Positions 24,762 through 32,352 of a stretch of DNA of 32,352 nt are shown here, piece by piece. The stretch covers positions 1 through 32,352 of the forward strand of contig SXMN01000210.1 of the NCBI GenBank assembly GCA_005777315.1, written 5' to 3'. A program made the position numbers and the translations under genes. Source of the stretch: Verrucomicrobiales bacterium (lineage in GTDB: Bacteria > Verrucomicrobiota > Verrucomicrobiia > Limisphaerales > F1-12-MAGs170). The notes beneath the pieces are model-generated. The model saw nothing but the letters and a program-made list of their open reading frames with translations, did no database searches and was not told the DNA's origin. Position 1 is the stretch's first letter. Each line of letters starts with the position of its first letter.

Positions 24762-27356
24762 ATGAATTCCATCATCCGATCCCTTGCGTTTGCCTTTATT
24801 GGTTGCGTTGCATCTCTCTCCGGCCTGGCTGCGAGCAGGCAATGGCCTGCGGAGTTGCCGGGCGTGAGGATGGACGGTTCGGTCCTGCTGCCAAATCAAT
24901 GGTCACTCAGGCCAGCGGGCGCGCAGGTGCAGCTCGGGGATTTCCCGGTGAACATCGCGGTGCATCCCAGGGGACGGCACGCGGCGATCCTGCACTGCGG
25001 TTACAGCAGGCAGGAGCTGGCGATTGTAAGTCTGATGACGAACGGGATCTCCGCGCGCCTGACGCTCGACGAGGCGTTCTACGGAGTCGAGTTTTCGAGC
25101 GACGGTTCAAAGGTGTTTTGCAGCGGAGCCGGACAGGAGGTGATTCATCAGTTCGATTTCCGCGATGGCTTGCTGACGAATCACGTCAAAATCGGTTTGC
25201 GCCCAGCGAAACACCGGGGCATTCCGTCCGGCCTGGCACTGTCGAAAGATGGAAGGACCGTTTATGCGGCGAATGTCTGGGGCCATAGCGTGGTACAGGT
25301 CGATCTGGCGACGCGCTCCAACGTGTGGGAACTCGCGCTCGGCTCAACAAACACAACAGGTGGCGCAACGAGCCTGGTGATTCCTCCCGAGGACAAGGAT
25401 CTGGCAGCGGCGACAAAGCGTTCCGAGGCGCTACAGGACGAGGTCGGCTCACTGGAGCCATTCCCGTACGCGTGCCGGCTCGATGAGAAACGGCTGCGGC
25501 TCTATGTGAGTTTGTGGGCGCAATCAACCGTGGCGGTGATCGACCTCAAGTCGAGGCATATGATCGCCCGCTGGCGGACGGAGGAGCATCCGAATGAGAT
25601 GTTGCTTACTAAATCCGGACACCTGCTCTACGTCGCAAACGCAAACCGCAACACTGTGACCGTTTTCGATACCGATCTTGGCAAACCAGTCGAGACTCTC
25701 TTCGCCTCGATGCTTCCAACGCCACTTCCTGGCAGCACGCCGAACAGTCTCGCGCTGCCGCCGGACGAACGGATGCTTTTCGTCGCCAACGCCTGCAACA
25801 ACAATGTGGCAGTCTTCGACGTGAGCACGCGAGGCAGGAGCCGGTCGCTCGGGTTCATCCCGACAGGATGGTATCCCACTTCGGTGCGCGTGACGCCGGA
25901 TGGGAAGCGACTTCTCGTGGCCAATGGCAAAGGACCGCGTTCAAGGCCAAACGTGCTGGGCCCGCAGCCGGGGCCGAAGCCACAAGGGACCATTGAAGAG
26001 CATATCGGCGAATTGTTTCGTGGCACGTTGAGTGTGATCGAGCTTCCGAAACGGTCGAAGTTCGAGAAGCAGTTGGCGGATTACACTCAGCAAGCCTACG
26101 TTTGCAGCCCTTACCAGACGAATCAGAACCTGGCTTTGGTCCGAAGCGCGAACAACCCGGTGCCGGCGCAGGTGGGCGATCCCAGCCCGATCAAGTATGT
26201 GATCTACGTCATCAAGGAAAACCGGACGTACGACCAGGTTCTCGGAGACATGCCGGAAGGCAACGGTGATGCGAGGCTTTGTTTGTTTCCGGAAAAAGTA
26301 ACACCGAATCACCACGCAATCGCCCGCGAGTTTGTCCTGCTGGACAATTTTTACGTCGAGGCGGAGGTCAGCGCCGATGGGCATGAATGGACGATGGGCG
26401 CCTACGCAACGGACTTTGTGGAGAAGATGTGGCCGATGAATTACGGGCACAACAAGAGCGGAAAATTTCCCTATCCGAGCGAGGGGCGTTACGCGATCGC
26501 CGCTCCGGCCGGCGGCTATCTTTGGGATCGCGCGCGCGAAGCGGGAGTGACTTACCGGAGCTACGGGGAGTTCATTGACCTCCCGAAGCAGACGAATCAG
26601 CCGGCCGTCAGCCGTGTGGCGGCGCTTCGAGGACATTTCGACGAATGGTACCGGCCTTGGGACATGGATTACCCGGACGTGAAGCGGGCGGAGCGTTTCA
26701 TTCAGGAATTGAACCGCTTCGAGCGGGAAGGCGAAATGCCACGCCTCCAGATCGTCCGTCTGCCGAATGATCATACGTTCGGAGCGAGTCTCGGCAAACC
26801 AACTCCCACGGCGATGATGGGCGACAACGATCTGGCTTTTGGCATGTTTGTCGAAGCCGTCAGCCGGTCGAAGTTTTGGGCGCAGACAGCAATCTTCGTG
26901 ATCGAGGATGATGCTCAAAACGGGCCCGACCATGTCGATGCGCATCGATCCATCGCGTTTGTTGTCAGTCCCTACACAAAGCGCCGGGCTGTTGATTCGA
27001 CGATGTACTCCACGAGCAGCATGTTGCGGACGATGGAACTGATCCTTGGCCTGCGACCGATGACGCAATTCGACGCGGCCGCGATGCCAATGTACAACTC
27101 CTTTCAAGCCACGCCCGATCTGACGCCTTACAAGGCGAAGCCCGTGACGGTCAACCTGCGCGAAAAGAACAAACGCACTGCCTGGGGCGTTGACCAGTCA
27201 TCCCGCATGGACTTCTCGAAGGAGGACGCCGCGGACGATCTGCTGTTGAACGAAATGGTCTGGCGTTCGGTGAAAGGCGCGGACAACCCGATGCCTGCTC
27301 CAACGCGGGCATCGTTCGTTCGCATCCGGGCAGGGAAGGATGACGATGATGACTAA
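24762..27356 (+). CDS. YncE-like propeller fused to phosphoesterase domain
   Basis: An 864-aa exported protein; the start at 24762 gives a signal peptide (MNSIIRSLAFAFIGCVASLS, cleavage near LAASRQ). Residues about 30-430 are a seven-bladed YncE/lactonase-type propeller (DGRTVYAANVWGHSVVQVDL, GHLLYVANANRNTVTVFDTD, ERMLFVANACNNNVAVFDVS). Residues about 473-800 belong to the alkaline phosphatase/phosphoesterase superfamily: KYVIYVIKENRTYDQVLGDM, TPNHHAIAREFVLLDNFY, GHEWTMGAY, and EDDAQNGPDHVDAHRS for metal binding. This is the bifunctional YncE/alkaline phosphatase family. Substrate is unknown; the domain resembles phospholipase C-type enzymes. The protein ends in an acidic Asp run (DDDDD). The stop is 9 nt from the stop of a convergent small gene. 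It may be co-transcribed with glcD, 91 nt upstream. Confidence 0.87.
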   Translation: MNSIIRSLAFAFIGCVASLSGLAASRQWPAELPGVRMDGSVLLPNQWSLRPAGAQVQLGDFPVNIAVHPRGRHAAILHCGYSRQELAIVSLMTNGISARLTLDEAFYGVEFSSDGSKVFCSGAGQEVIHQFDFRDGLLTNHVKIGLRPAKHRGIPSGLALSKDGRTVYAANVWGHSVVQVDLATRSNVWELALGSTNTTGGATSLVIPPEDKDLAAATKRSEALQDEVGSLEPFPYACRLDEKRLRLYVSLWAQSTVAVIDLKSRHMIARWRTEEHPNEMLLTKSGHLLYVANANRNTVTVFDTDLGKPVETLFASMLPTPLPGSTPNSLALPPDERMLFVANACNNNVAVFDVSTRGRSRSLGFIPTGWYPTSVRVTPDGKRLLVANGKGPRSRPNVLGPQPGPKPQGTIEEHIGELFRGTLSVIELPKRSKFEKQLADYTQQAYVCSPYQTNQNLALVRSANNPVPAQVGDPSPIKYVIYVIKENRTYDQVLGDMPEGNGDARLCLFPEKVTPNHHAIAREFVLLDNFYVEAEVSADGHEWTMGAYATDFVEKMWPMNYGHNKSGKFPYPSEGRYAIAAPAGGYLWDRAREAGVTYRSYGEFIDLPKQTNQPAVSRVAALRGHFDEWYRPWDMDYPDVKRAERFIQELNRFEREGEMPRLQIVRLPNDHTFGASLGKPTPTAMMGDNDLAFGMFVEAVSRSKFWAQTAIFVIEDDAQNGPDHVDAHRSIAFVVSPYTKRRAVDSTMYSTSSMLRTMELILGLRPMTQFDAAAMPMYNSFQATPDLTPYKAKPVTVNLREKNKRTAWGVDQSSRMDFSKEDAADDLLLNEMVWRSVKGADNPMPAPTRASFVRIRAGKDDDDD

Positions 27357-27365
27357 ACGGGGCAG

Positions 27366-27638
27366 TCAGGCGGCGTCATCTGACCTCTCAAATATCATGA
27401 ACAGTCCAGCGACCACCAATCCCAGCGTAACTACTGCCAGCGCTATCAGGAATCCATAAGTCTCCCAGCCCTGGAGTTGGTGCCCAAATACAAGCACGGG
27501 TTGAGGAGGTGGAACGTTCAGCCCTGCGGCGAGCTGAGGTTTCACGACGTTGATGAAGAAACCAGTGCCAACCAGCGCAAAGCAGACTGCTACAGCCAGG
27601 CAAAGCAATCCGAGGGTGATCCTGATCACTCGAGTCAT
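27366..27638 (-). CDS. Small two-helix membrane protein
   Basis: A 90-aa protein with two predicted membrane helices, about 6-30 and 62-82, and a Pro-rich loop (NVPPPQPVLVFG) between them. The ATG at 27638 is preferred; the longer frame upstream overlaps the DUF1080 gene out of frame and turns into low-complexity Arg/Gln-rich sequence, so it is not part of the protein. It lies 75 nt downstream of DUF1080 on the same strand and is probably in its transcript. I recognise no family. Confidence 0.55.
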   Translation of the reverse strand: MTRVIRITLGLLCLAVAVCFALVGTGFFINVVKPQLAAGLNVPPPQPVLVFGHQLQGWETYGFLIALAVVTLGLVVAGLFMIFERSDDAA

Positions 27639-27712
27639 CGTCCAGCTCACTCGTTCCGCATCCGCTGACTCGCGGAAAGATTCCCGGCCCGGCTCAAGAG
27701 CCTCCTTCTCTG

Positions 27713-28534
27713 CTACGGCTTGTCGTATTCGCCGATCGAGCGCAGCCAGATGTTGCGGAAGCGCATTGGATTGTTGTGGTCCTGCAATTCGATGTACATC
27801 TCCGGCGCGTGCGGTTTGTTGTAGTTGCCGTTTTGCTGGTGCGGGGTGTGGCCGGCGTACTCGCGCTTGTGGTGCAACAAGACCCCGTTGTGGATCACTG
27901 TGACGTTGGCCTTCTTGACGATTTTGCCCTGCGCATCCCAACGAGGTGATTCAAAGATGATGTCGTAGCTTTGCCATTCGCCGGGTTTCTTGCTGGCATT
28001 CACCAGTGGCGGGGTTTGTCCGTAAAGGGCACCGCACTGGCCGTCCGGGTAGGTCTTGTTGTCCGATGAGTCGAGCACCTGCACCTCGTAAATGCCATTC
28101 ATGAGAATGCCGCTGTTGCCGCGGCCCTGGCTGGTGCCATCCACCTTCGCAGGCGTGGCGAACTCGATATGAAGCTGGAAGTCCGCGAACTTTCCCTTCG
28201 TGCGGATGCTGCCGGACTTGGGCAGGACTTCCATGAAGCCGTTTTCAATCTTCCAGGGAGCGGGCTTGCCTCCGTCCAGTTCCCATTTGGAGAGGTCTTT
28301 TCCGTCGAACAGCACGGTGGCGTCGGATGGCGCGGGCGCCTGGTGGCTGAACGAAGCGCCAGAAGTGACGATGCGCGGCTGAGGCCGGTCGCCGTCATGC
28401 ACGTGCCATTTGGTGCCTGGAATGAGCGGGGTGTCCTTGTAGCCAACTGGCGATGGCGCGGCACCTGCGGACAGGGCGGCTCCGATGGTGGCGATGGACA
28501 AAACGATGGCGGTTGTTATTTGAGTCTTGGTCAT
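27713..28534 (-). CDS. DUF1080 (3-keto-disaccharide hydrolase domain) secreted protein
   Basis: A 273-aa exported protein of the DUF1080 / 3-keto-disaccharide hydrolase family, a jelly-roll fold related to concanavalin-type lectins and glycosidases. Start at 28534 gives a signal peptide (hydrophobic 6-26). Family motifs: VLFDGKDLSKWEL (74-86), WKIENGFMEV (94-103), RGNSGILMNGIYEVQVLDS (138-156), GEWQSYDIIFESPRWD (185-200), then a conserved C-terminal FRNIWLR-type strand. Some members act on 3-keto glucosides produced by Gfo/Idh-type oxidases, and such an oxidoreductase is encoded at 5579, though not adjacent. The gene is divergent from the PQQ protein at 28686 and leads a small membrane protein gene. 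Confidence 0.88.
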   Translation of the reverse strand: MTKTQITTAIVLSIATIGAALSAGAAPSPVGYKDTPLIPGTKWHVHDGDRPQPRIVTSGASFSHQAPAPSDATVLFDGKDLSKWELDGGKPAPWKIENGFMEVLPKSGSIRTKGKFADFQLHIEFATPAKVDGTSQGRGNSGILMNGIYEVQVLDSSDNKTYPDGQCGALYGQTPPLVNASKKPGEWQSYDIIFESPRWDAQGKIVKKANVTVIHNGVLLHHKREYAGHTPHQQNGNYNKPHAPEMYIELQDHNNPMRFRNIWLRSIGEYDKP

Positions 28535-28685
28535 GCGCAGAGTGATTCCACAACCCTCCGCAAAAGGCAAGTGCCCGTAATGGAGGGTGGTCTCTGAATC
28601 CTGATCTTACTCATACTCGACAGGACATTGCCTGATGGCCATGCCAGCTCTTGTCTCGGTTCAAGATCCTGTTACATTCCGCGGC

Positions 28686-30008
28686 ATGAAAGCCAAAGTT
28701 CCACATCGACTCCGCTATTACGTCCCAACCTTGTTCGCCTCCTTCATCCTCACGATCCTTTCCACTTCAGCCGAGAACTGGCCGGCGTGGCGCGGCAAGA
28801 CAGGCATGGGGATCGTGAACGAACCTTCCGTTCCCACCCATTGGTCAGCCACTGAAAACATCCGCTGGAAGACTCCTTTGCCGGATCGCGGCAACTCGAC
28901 TCCCATCGTTTGGGGAAATCGCATTTTCCTCACCCAAACTCTCGACAAGGAGCAGAAACGTTCACTGATGTGTCTGGATCGCGCCGATGGTAAAGTTCTC
29001 TGGCAATCAAGCGTGCCCTATGCCGAGAAGGAGGAAACCCACGAGACGAATCCATACTGTTCGGCATCGCCTGTGACGGATGGAACGACTGTGGTGGCCT
29101 GGTACGGGTCTGCTGGAGTTTATGCCTACGATTTCCAGGGAAAGGAACTGTGGCATCGTGACCTTGGCAAGGCGGACCACGGATGGGGCTATGGCGGCTC
29201 ACCACTGATTCATGGAAGTCTGGTCTTCGTCCAGTTCGGTCCAGGCTCCCGAAATTTCCTCATCGCGCTCGACAAGAAGACAGGCAAGACCGTCTGGCAG
29301 GCGGATGAGAACGCCGTGGAACCCGCCGAACGAACCGATGGTTTCGCGGGGCAGAAGGGCAAATACATGGGCGCATTCACCGTGCCGATCCTTGTGAAAG
29401 CCGGCGGCCGCGATGAACTCGTTGTGAGCTTTCCCAATCGTCTTCGCGCGCTGGATCCCAAGACCGGCAAGGATCTTTGGTGGTGCCACGGGCTCAATCC
29501 ACTCGTTTATGCCTCGCCCATCCACGCCGAGGGCATCGTGGTTGGGATGGGCGGCTTCAATGGCACCAGCATCGCCGTCAAACCCGGCGGATCGGGAGAT
29601 GTCACCGCAACACACCGGATCTGGGAAAAGCGGAAGACGAAGCAACGCATCGGTTCCGGCGTGATCCACAAAGGCCACATCTATGTTCTCAACTCCGATG
29701 GCATCGGTGAATGCATCAACCTCAAGACGGGAGATTCGGTCTGGACCGAACGGGTGAATGGCAAGGGAGCCAAGAGCAGCTCATGGTCTTCAATGGTGCT
29801 GGTCGGAGACAAACTGTACGTGCCGAATCAATCCGGGGACGTCGTGATTCTGCGGGCGAGTCCGAAATTTGAACTGATTGGAGTCAACGCCATCGGCGAA
29901 GAGATGACCAACGCCTCGCTCGCGGTTTCCAACGGTGAAATCTTCCTGCGAACCCACGCGAATCTTTGGTGCATCAGTGACCGCCGCAACCAGACGGCGG
30001 GAAGATAA
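28686..30008 (+). CDS. Secreted PQQ-like beta-propeller protein
   Basis: A 440-aa protein; start at 28686 gives a signal peptide (hydrophobic 12-28, cleavage near AEN). It then has the WPAWRGKTGMG hallmark (32-42) and repeated blades: RSLMCLDRADGKVLWQSS, NFLIALDKKTGKTVWQAD, LRALDPKTGKDLWWC and ECINLKTGDSVWTERV. It is a homologue of the PQQ protein at 3901 without the EF-hand insertion. Like other BamB/PQQ-like secreted proteins of these phyla it shows no clear PQQ-dehydrogenase catalytic site, so binding or scaffold roles are as likely as oxidation. It is monocistronic and is followed by a composite palindromic repeat. Confidence 0.87.
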   Translation: MKAKVPHRLRYYVPTLFASFILTILSTSAENWPAWRGKTGMGIVNEPSVPTHWSATENIRWKTPLPDRGNSTPIVWGNRIFLTQTLDKEQKRSLMCLDRADGKVLWQSSVPYAEKEETHETNPYCSASPVTDGTTVVAWYGSAGVYAYDFQGKELWHRDLGKADHGWGYGGSPLIHGSLVFVQFGPGSRNFLIALDKKTGKTVWQADENAVEPAERTDGFAGQKGKYMGAFTVPILVKAGGRDELVVSFPNRLRALDPKTGKDLWWCHGLNPLVYASPIHAEGIVVGMGGFNGTSIAVKPGGSGDVTATHRIWEKRKTKQRIGSGVIHKGHIYVLNSDGIGECINLKTGDSVWTERVNGKGAKSSSWSSMVLVGDKLYVPNQSGDVVILRASPKFELIGVNAIGEEMTNASLAVSNGEIFLRTHANLWCISDRRNQTAGR

Positions 30009-30078
30009 CGCCAGCTTCAAACCTTAGTGCCAGCGCATAACCAATATCCGTGCATGAGGCATAACTCTAACAAAACAA

Positions 30079-30217
30079 CCCTCACCCTGACCCTCTCCCG
30101 TCCGACGGGAGAGGGAACCACCAAGGCCGCGCTGACCTTTGCCAGAGCTGGTAGAGACCACGACCGACGGACGATGTTTCCCCCTCTCCCATCGGATGGG
30201 AGAGGGCAGGGGTGAGG
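30079..30217. repeat. Composite palindromic repeat with two 12-bp hairpins
   Basis: Two perfect 25-nt palindromes with a single central base: arms CCCTCTCCCGTC (30091-30102) with GACGGGAGAGGG (30104-30115), and CCCTCTCCCATC (30182-30193) with GATGGGAGAGGG (30195-30206). Outside them the left end begins CCCTCACCC and the right end closes GGGTGAGGG, so the whole 139-bp unit is itself an imperfect inverted repeat. This CCCTCACC...CCCTCTCCC pattern is a widespread dispersed repeat in bacterial genomes and is often mis-annotated as small proteins. The right end reaches the possible start of the next gene. Confidence 0.8.
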
Positions 30218-31831
30218 GCATATCCATACGCAAATTTGAAGGCGCTTTTGCACGAACCCTTGCTTCCATTGAACCCAAAATCCCCGACCAAGAATTTGGC
30301 GAAACCGTCCATCGGCTCGCCGAAATTTTCACGCCGCGAACTCCTCAAGGGCACACTTGGCGTCGGGGCCATTTCTGCCCTGGCCGGTTTTACCCCTCCA
30401 ACAGCGCAGGGTGCTCGAATCAAACCAAACTTGATCCAACAGGAGAATGGGAGACCCGGCACAACCGACTGGCTGCTCACCAACACTCGCATTGATCCCG
30501 CGACGAAGTATCGGTGTCCGTGGATCGAAGGCTATTGTTCCCGGACCAGCGTGCGGGCCGGACAGCAGATCAGCTTTTTCGTCAGCACCAACCCGGCATC
30601 CTCCTTCAAGCTGGATATTTATCGGATGGGCTACTACGGCGGCGCTGGCGGACGACACGTCAAAACTTTGGGGCCGTTTCAGGGCTCGATCCAGCCGGAT
30701 CCTCCGATTGGCGGGAAGCGGGTGCGCGACTGTCGATGGAAACCAAGCGCCACTTTGAGAATTCCCCGAGACTGGGTCAGCGGCGTGTATCTCGGCAAAC
30801 TCACCGCGGCGCGCGAGGGATTGCAGAGCTACGTGATCTTCATCGTTCGTGACGACCGTCCGGCAGACTTCATCTTTCAATGCTCGGACAATACCTGGCA
30901 GGCATACAATCGCTGGCCGAATCAATTCTCCCTCTACGATGACGGCAAGGACACCTGGTCCTGGGGTGGAGGCGTTCAGGTCGGTTTCAATCGCCCGTAT
31001 GGGAAGTACTGTCAGATCCTCGACGCGCCCCTCTCGACCGGCTCGGGCGAATGGTTTCTCTGGGAATTCCCGCTCGCCTTCTGGCTCGAACAGCAAGGCT
31101 ACGATGTCACCTACATCTCCAACATCGACACGCACATTGACCCGAAGGGGCTTTTGCGGGCCAAAGGATTCCTCTCGGTCGGCCATGACGAGTACTACTC
31201 GATCGAGATGTTCCGTAATCTGAAGTCATCCATCGCTGCGGGGTTAAATGTCGCCTTCCTGTCCGGCAACACCTGTTGCGGACGAATCCTGTTCGCGCCG
31301 GATGCGAAAGGTGTCGCGCATCGGGCATTCGAGCGCGTTGGAGTTTATGGACCGCCCGGTGGAACGCGTGATTTCATCGCCATGAAATCCCTGGCGCACG
31401 AACGACCCTACGCCAATGAACTGGTCGGCGCCCACAGCACCGGCCCCGTCACCGGCGGCGCGGACTGGATTTGCGCAGAGCCGAATCACTGGCTCTTCGA
31501 CGGCACCGGCATGAAACGCGGCGAGGGAATTCCGGGATTGGTGGGCTGGGAATGGCATGGCGATCCCGCGCCGCTTCCGGGCCTGGTGGTGGTGGCCAGC
31601 GGCCTCACCCAGGATGCGCCCGGCAAGCTCAATGGCGGGACTTACACTGCGACGATTTACGACGGACCGAAGGGAAACTTCGTCTTCAATGCGGCTACCT
31701 GTTGGTGGGCAGACAGCCTTTCCGCACCGCCTGGTTACGTTCGCCCAGGTGTCTATACGTCGCCAAAGGGGCCTGATCCAAGGGCGCAACGGATTACGGC
31801 AAACGTGCTGGCAAGAATGATTGATCGCTGA
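30212..31831 (+). CDS. Tat-exported DMFase large-subunit-like protein
   Basis: A 539-aa protein related to the C-terminal part of the N,N-dimethylformamidase beta subunit, an amidohydrolase family with poorly known substrates in most bacteria. Family signatures: DIYRMGYYGGAGGRHV, then SVGHDEYYSIEMFRNLK (about 322-338) and FLSGNTCCGRI. The export signal is FSRRELLKGTLGVGAISALA (39-58), with the twin Arg at 41-42. The start is uncertain: the frame has no ATG before the Tat motif. GTG at 30212 sits at the very end of the palindromic repeat and has an SD-like GGAG inside the repeat arm; TTG at 30296 would give a more typical Tat n-region of 12 residues. Both are low-frequency starts. Confidence 0.8.
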   Translation: MRAYPYANLKALLHEPLLPLNPKSPTKNLAKPSIGSPKFSRRELLKGTLGVGAISALAGFTPPTAQGARIKPNLIQQENGRPGTTDWLLTNTRIDPATKYRCPWIEGYCSRTSVRAGQQISFFVSTNPASSFKLDIYRMGYYGGAGGRHVKTLGPFQGSIQPDPPIGGKRVRDCRWKPSATLRIPRDWVSGVYLGKLTAAREGLQSYVIFIVRDDRPADFIFQCSDNTWQAYNRWPNQFSLYDDGKDTWSWGGGVQVGFNRPYGKYCQILDAPLSTGSGEWFLWEFPLAFWLEQQGYDVTYISNIDTHIDPKGLLRAKGFLSVGHDEYYSIEMFRNLKSSIAAGLNVAFLSGNTCCGRILFAPDAKGVAHRAFERVGVYGPPGGTRDFIAMKSLAHERPYANELVGAHSTGPVTGGADWICAEPNHWLFDGTGMKRGEGIPGLVGWEWHGDPAPLPGLVVVASGLTQDAPGKLNGGTYTATIYDGPKGNFVFNAATCWWADSLSAPPGYVRPGVYTSPKGPDPRAQRITANVLARMIDR

Positions 31832-32236
31832 GAAAACCCACCCTCTGCGATGGCGACGGTGCCGAAGACCGCTCCCCATCAATCACAAGAAAAAGTGCCA
31901 GTCTCTCCTGGCTGTCGCGCTTTGGTTTAACCTGCCTTACGTCATGGCCTCCGGCGATTCTGAACGTGCGCGTAAGAAGCCGGCGAACTGCCAGACGCTA
32001 AGTAGCACACGAACCATCCACCAGAGTGGAGATCAACTGTTATGCTGATCCGGAGCCGAGTGTGAAGTCGGACTCTTAAAAAATCCAGCTTCGCTTTATT
32101 GGCTGATGGATTCATCGGCTGAAATCACGTGAGACTTGAACAGCATTTTCAAAAATTTCTTCACAGAGCTGTCAGCCTGACTGGCAATGAAATGCACCGA
32201 CGGATCAGCGACCTGTCACGTCGGTAGTGTCCTAAT
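31832..32236. other. Intergenic region beside group II intron end
   Basis: About 400 bases with no supported gene; the frame at 31821-32048 (+) overlaps the preceding gene and is Arg/Lys-rich with no recognisable domain. It is less GC-rich than the genes, particularly 32050-32170. On the minus strand its right end is the exon that follows the intron 3' end at 32237. Confidence 0.5.
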
Positions 32237-32352
32237 GTCGCGGTAGGGACGCCGGTTGCCCGGCGCCCCCCGCACAGATCCCGGCGGGCGGTTTTCCCGC
32301 ACCGGGCTCTTCAGATCAACTCGCTCTCGCATGGGCCAGAGGGGACTTCGGG
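32237..32352 (-). ncRNA. Group II intron 3' end (domains V and VI), partial
   Basis: Read on the minus strand. Domain V (about 32277-32309) starts GAGCCCGG, forms a 7-bp lower helix, a 2-nt bulge and a 3-bp upper helix capped by GAAAA, and ends GGGATC. Domain VI (32240-32273) folds as 4 bp, a bulged A at 32244 next to a G-U pair, three more G-C pairs, a 1-nt bulge and 6 bp closed by a GCAA tetraloop. The bulged A lies 7 nt before a terminal AC at 32238-32237, matching the branch point and AY 3' end of bacterial group II introns. The domain V triad is AGC, but its G faces an A where most introns have a U. The reverse transcriptase/maturase and 5' half should lie past the right edge. Confidence 0.75.

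Noticed and set aside
27639..27941. N-terminal extension of the small membrane protein
   Set aside because: It overlaps the DUF1080 gene in another frame and is rich in Arg and Gln without protein-like pattern, so it is a shadow.
30017..30253. Small minus-strand proteins read from the CCCTCTCCC repeat
   Set aside because: These frames are translations of a palindromic repeat, a known source of false genes.
31821..32048. Open frame after the DMFase-like gene
   Set aside because: It overlaps the previous gene, is basic and low in structure, and no domain or start signal supports it.

Overview
This 32.4 kb window reads as a GC-rich chromosomal segment from a free-living, respiring bacterium of the Verrucomicrobiota, probably near the Pedosphaeraceae/Limisphaerales. 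That placement is inferred from the gene mix, not from a marker gene: secreted PQQ-type propeller proteins, a DUF1080 protein, a Tat-exported Gfo/Idh/MocA oxidoreductase, an NHL-repeat protein with an N-terminal module ending in FFRL, and a YncE/phosphoesterase fusion. Shine-Dalgarno signals are generally weak, so several starts were chosen from signal peptides or from stop/start overlaps.

Layout. 1-7000: secreted proteins (NHL propeller, MBL-fold hydrolase, PQQ propeller with an EF-hand pair, Tat oxidoreductase) with long non-coding gaps and a strong hairpin terminator at 5491-5522. 7100-9514: a 153-bp inverted-repeat segment, then a polyphosphate kinase gene (ppk1) whose frame is cut by one TAA exactly where the family has a conserved Tyr. 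9629-11994: a two-gene quinol-cytochrome c reductase, a Rieske protein overlapping by 4 nt a cytochrome b fused to two c-type haem domains. 12172-15793: a CvpA-like membrane protein, then a tightly packed minus-strand operon of polyprenyl diphosphate synthase, ECF sigma factor and putative anti-sigma factor. 15973-19607: a translationally coupled pair of tRNA-modification-type enzymes (MnmC-like methyltransferase, Dus), a long palindrome, and a membrane spermidine-synthase-like protein. 19833-20433: a perfect FNR-type box upstream of a tandem DUF2249 protein. 20733-27356: a large secreted propeller/toroid protein, a GlcD-type flavoprotein and a YncE/phosphoesterase fusion. 27366-31831: a small membrane protein, a DUF1080 protein, a second PQQ propeller, a composite palindromic repeat, and a Tat-exported protein related to the N,N-dimethylformamidase large subunit. 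The right edge (32237-32352) holds what folds as domains V and VI of a group II intron on the minus strand, so the rest of the intron should lie beyond the window.

Working together: the bc-type complex, the GlcD-like dehydrogenase and possibly the polyprenyl (quinone side chain) synthase fit quinone-linked respiration. The sigma/anti-sigma pair suggests envelope-linked control. Most of the rest is secreted or periplasmic catabolic machinery of uncertain substrate. No CRISPR array, tRNA, rRNA or prophage was seen. The observations most worth a second look are the ppk1 nonsense codon, the intron 3' end, the FNR box with the tandem DUF2249 gene, and the cytochrome b-c-c fusion.
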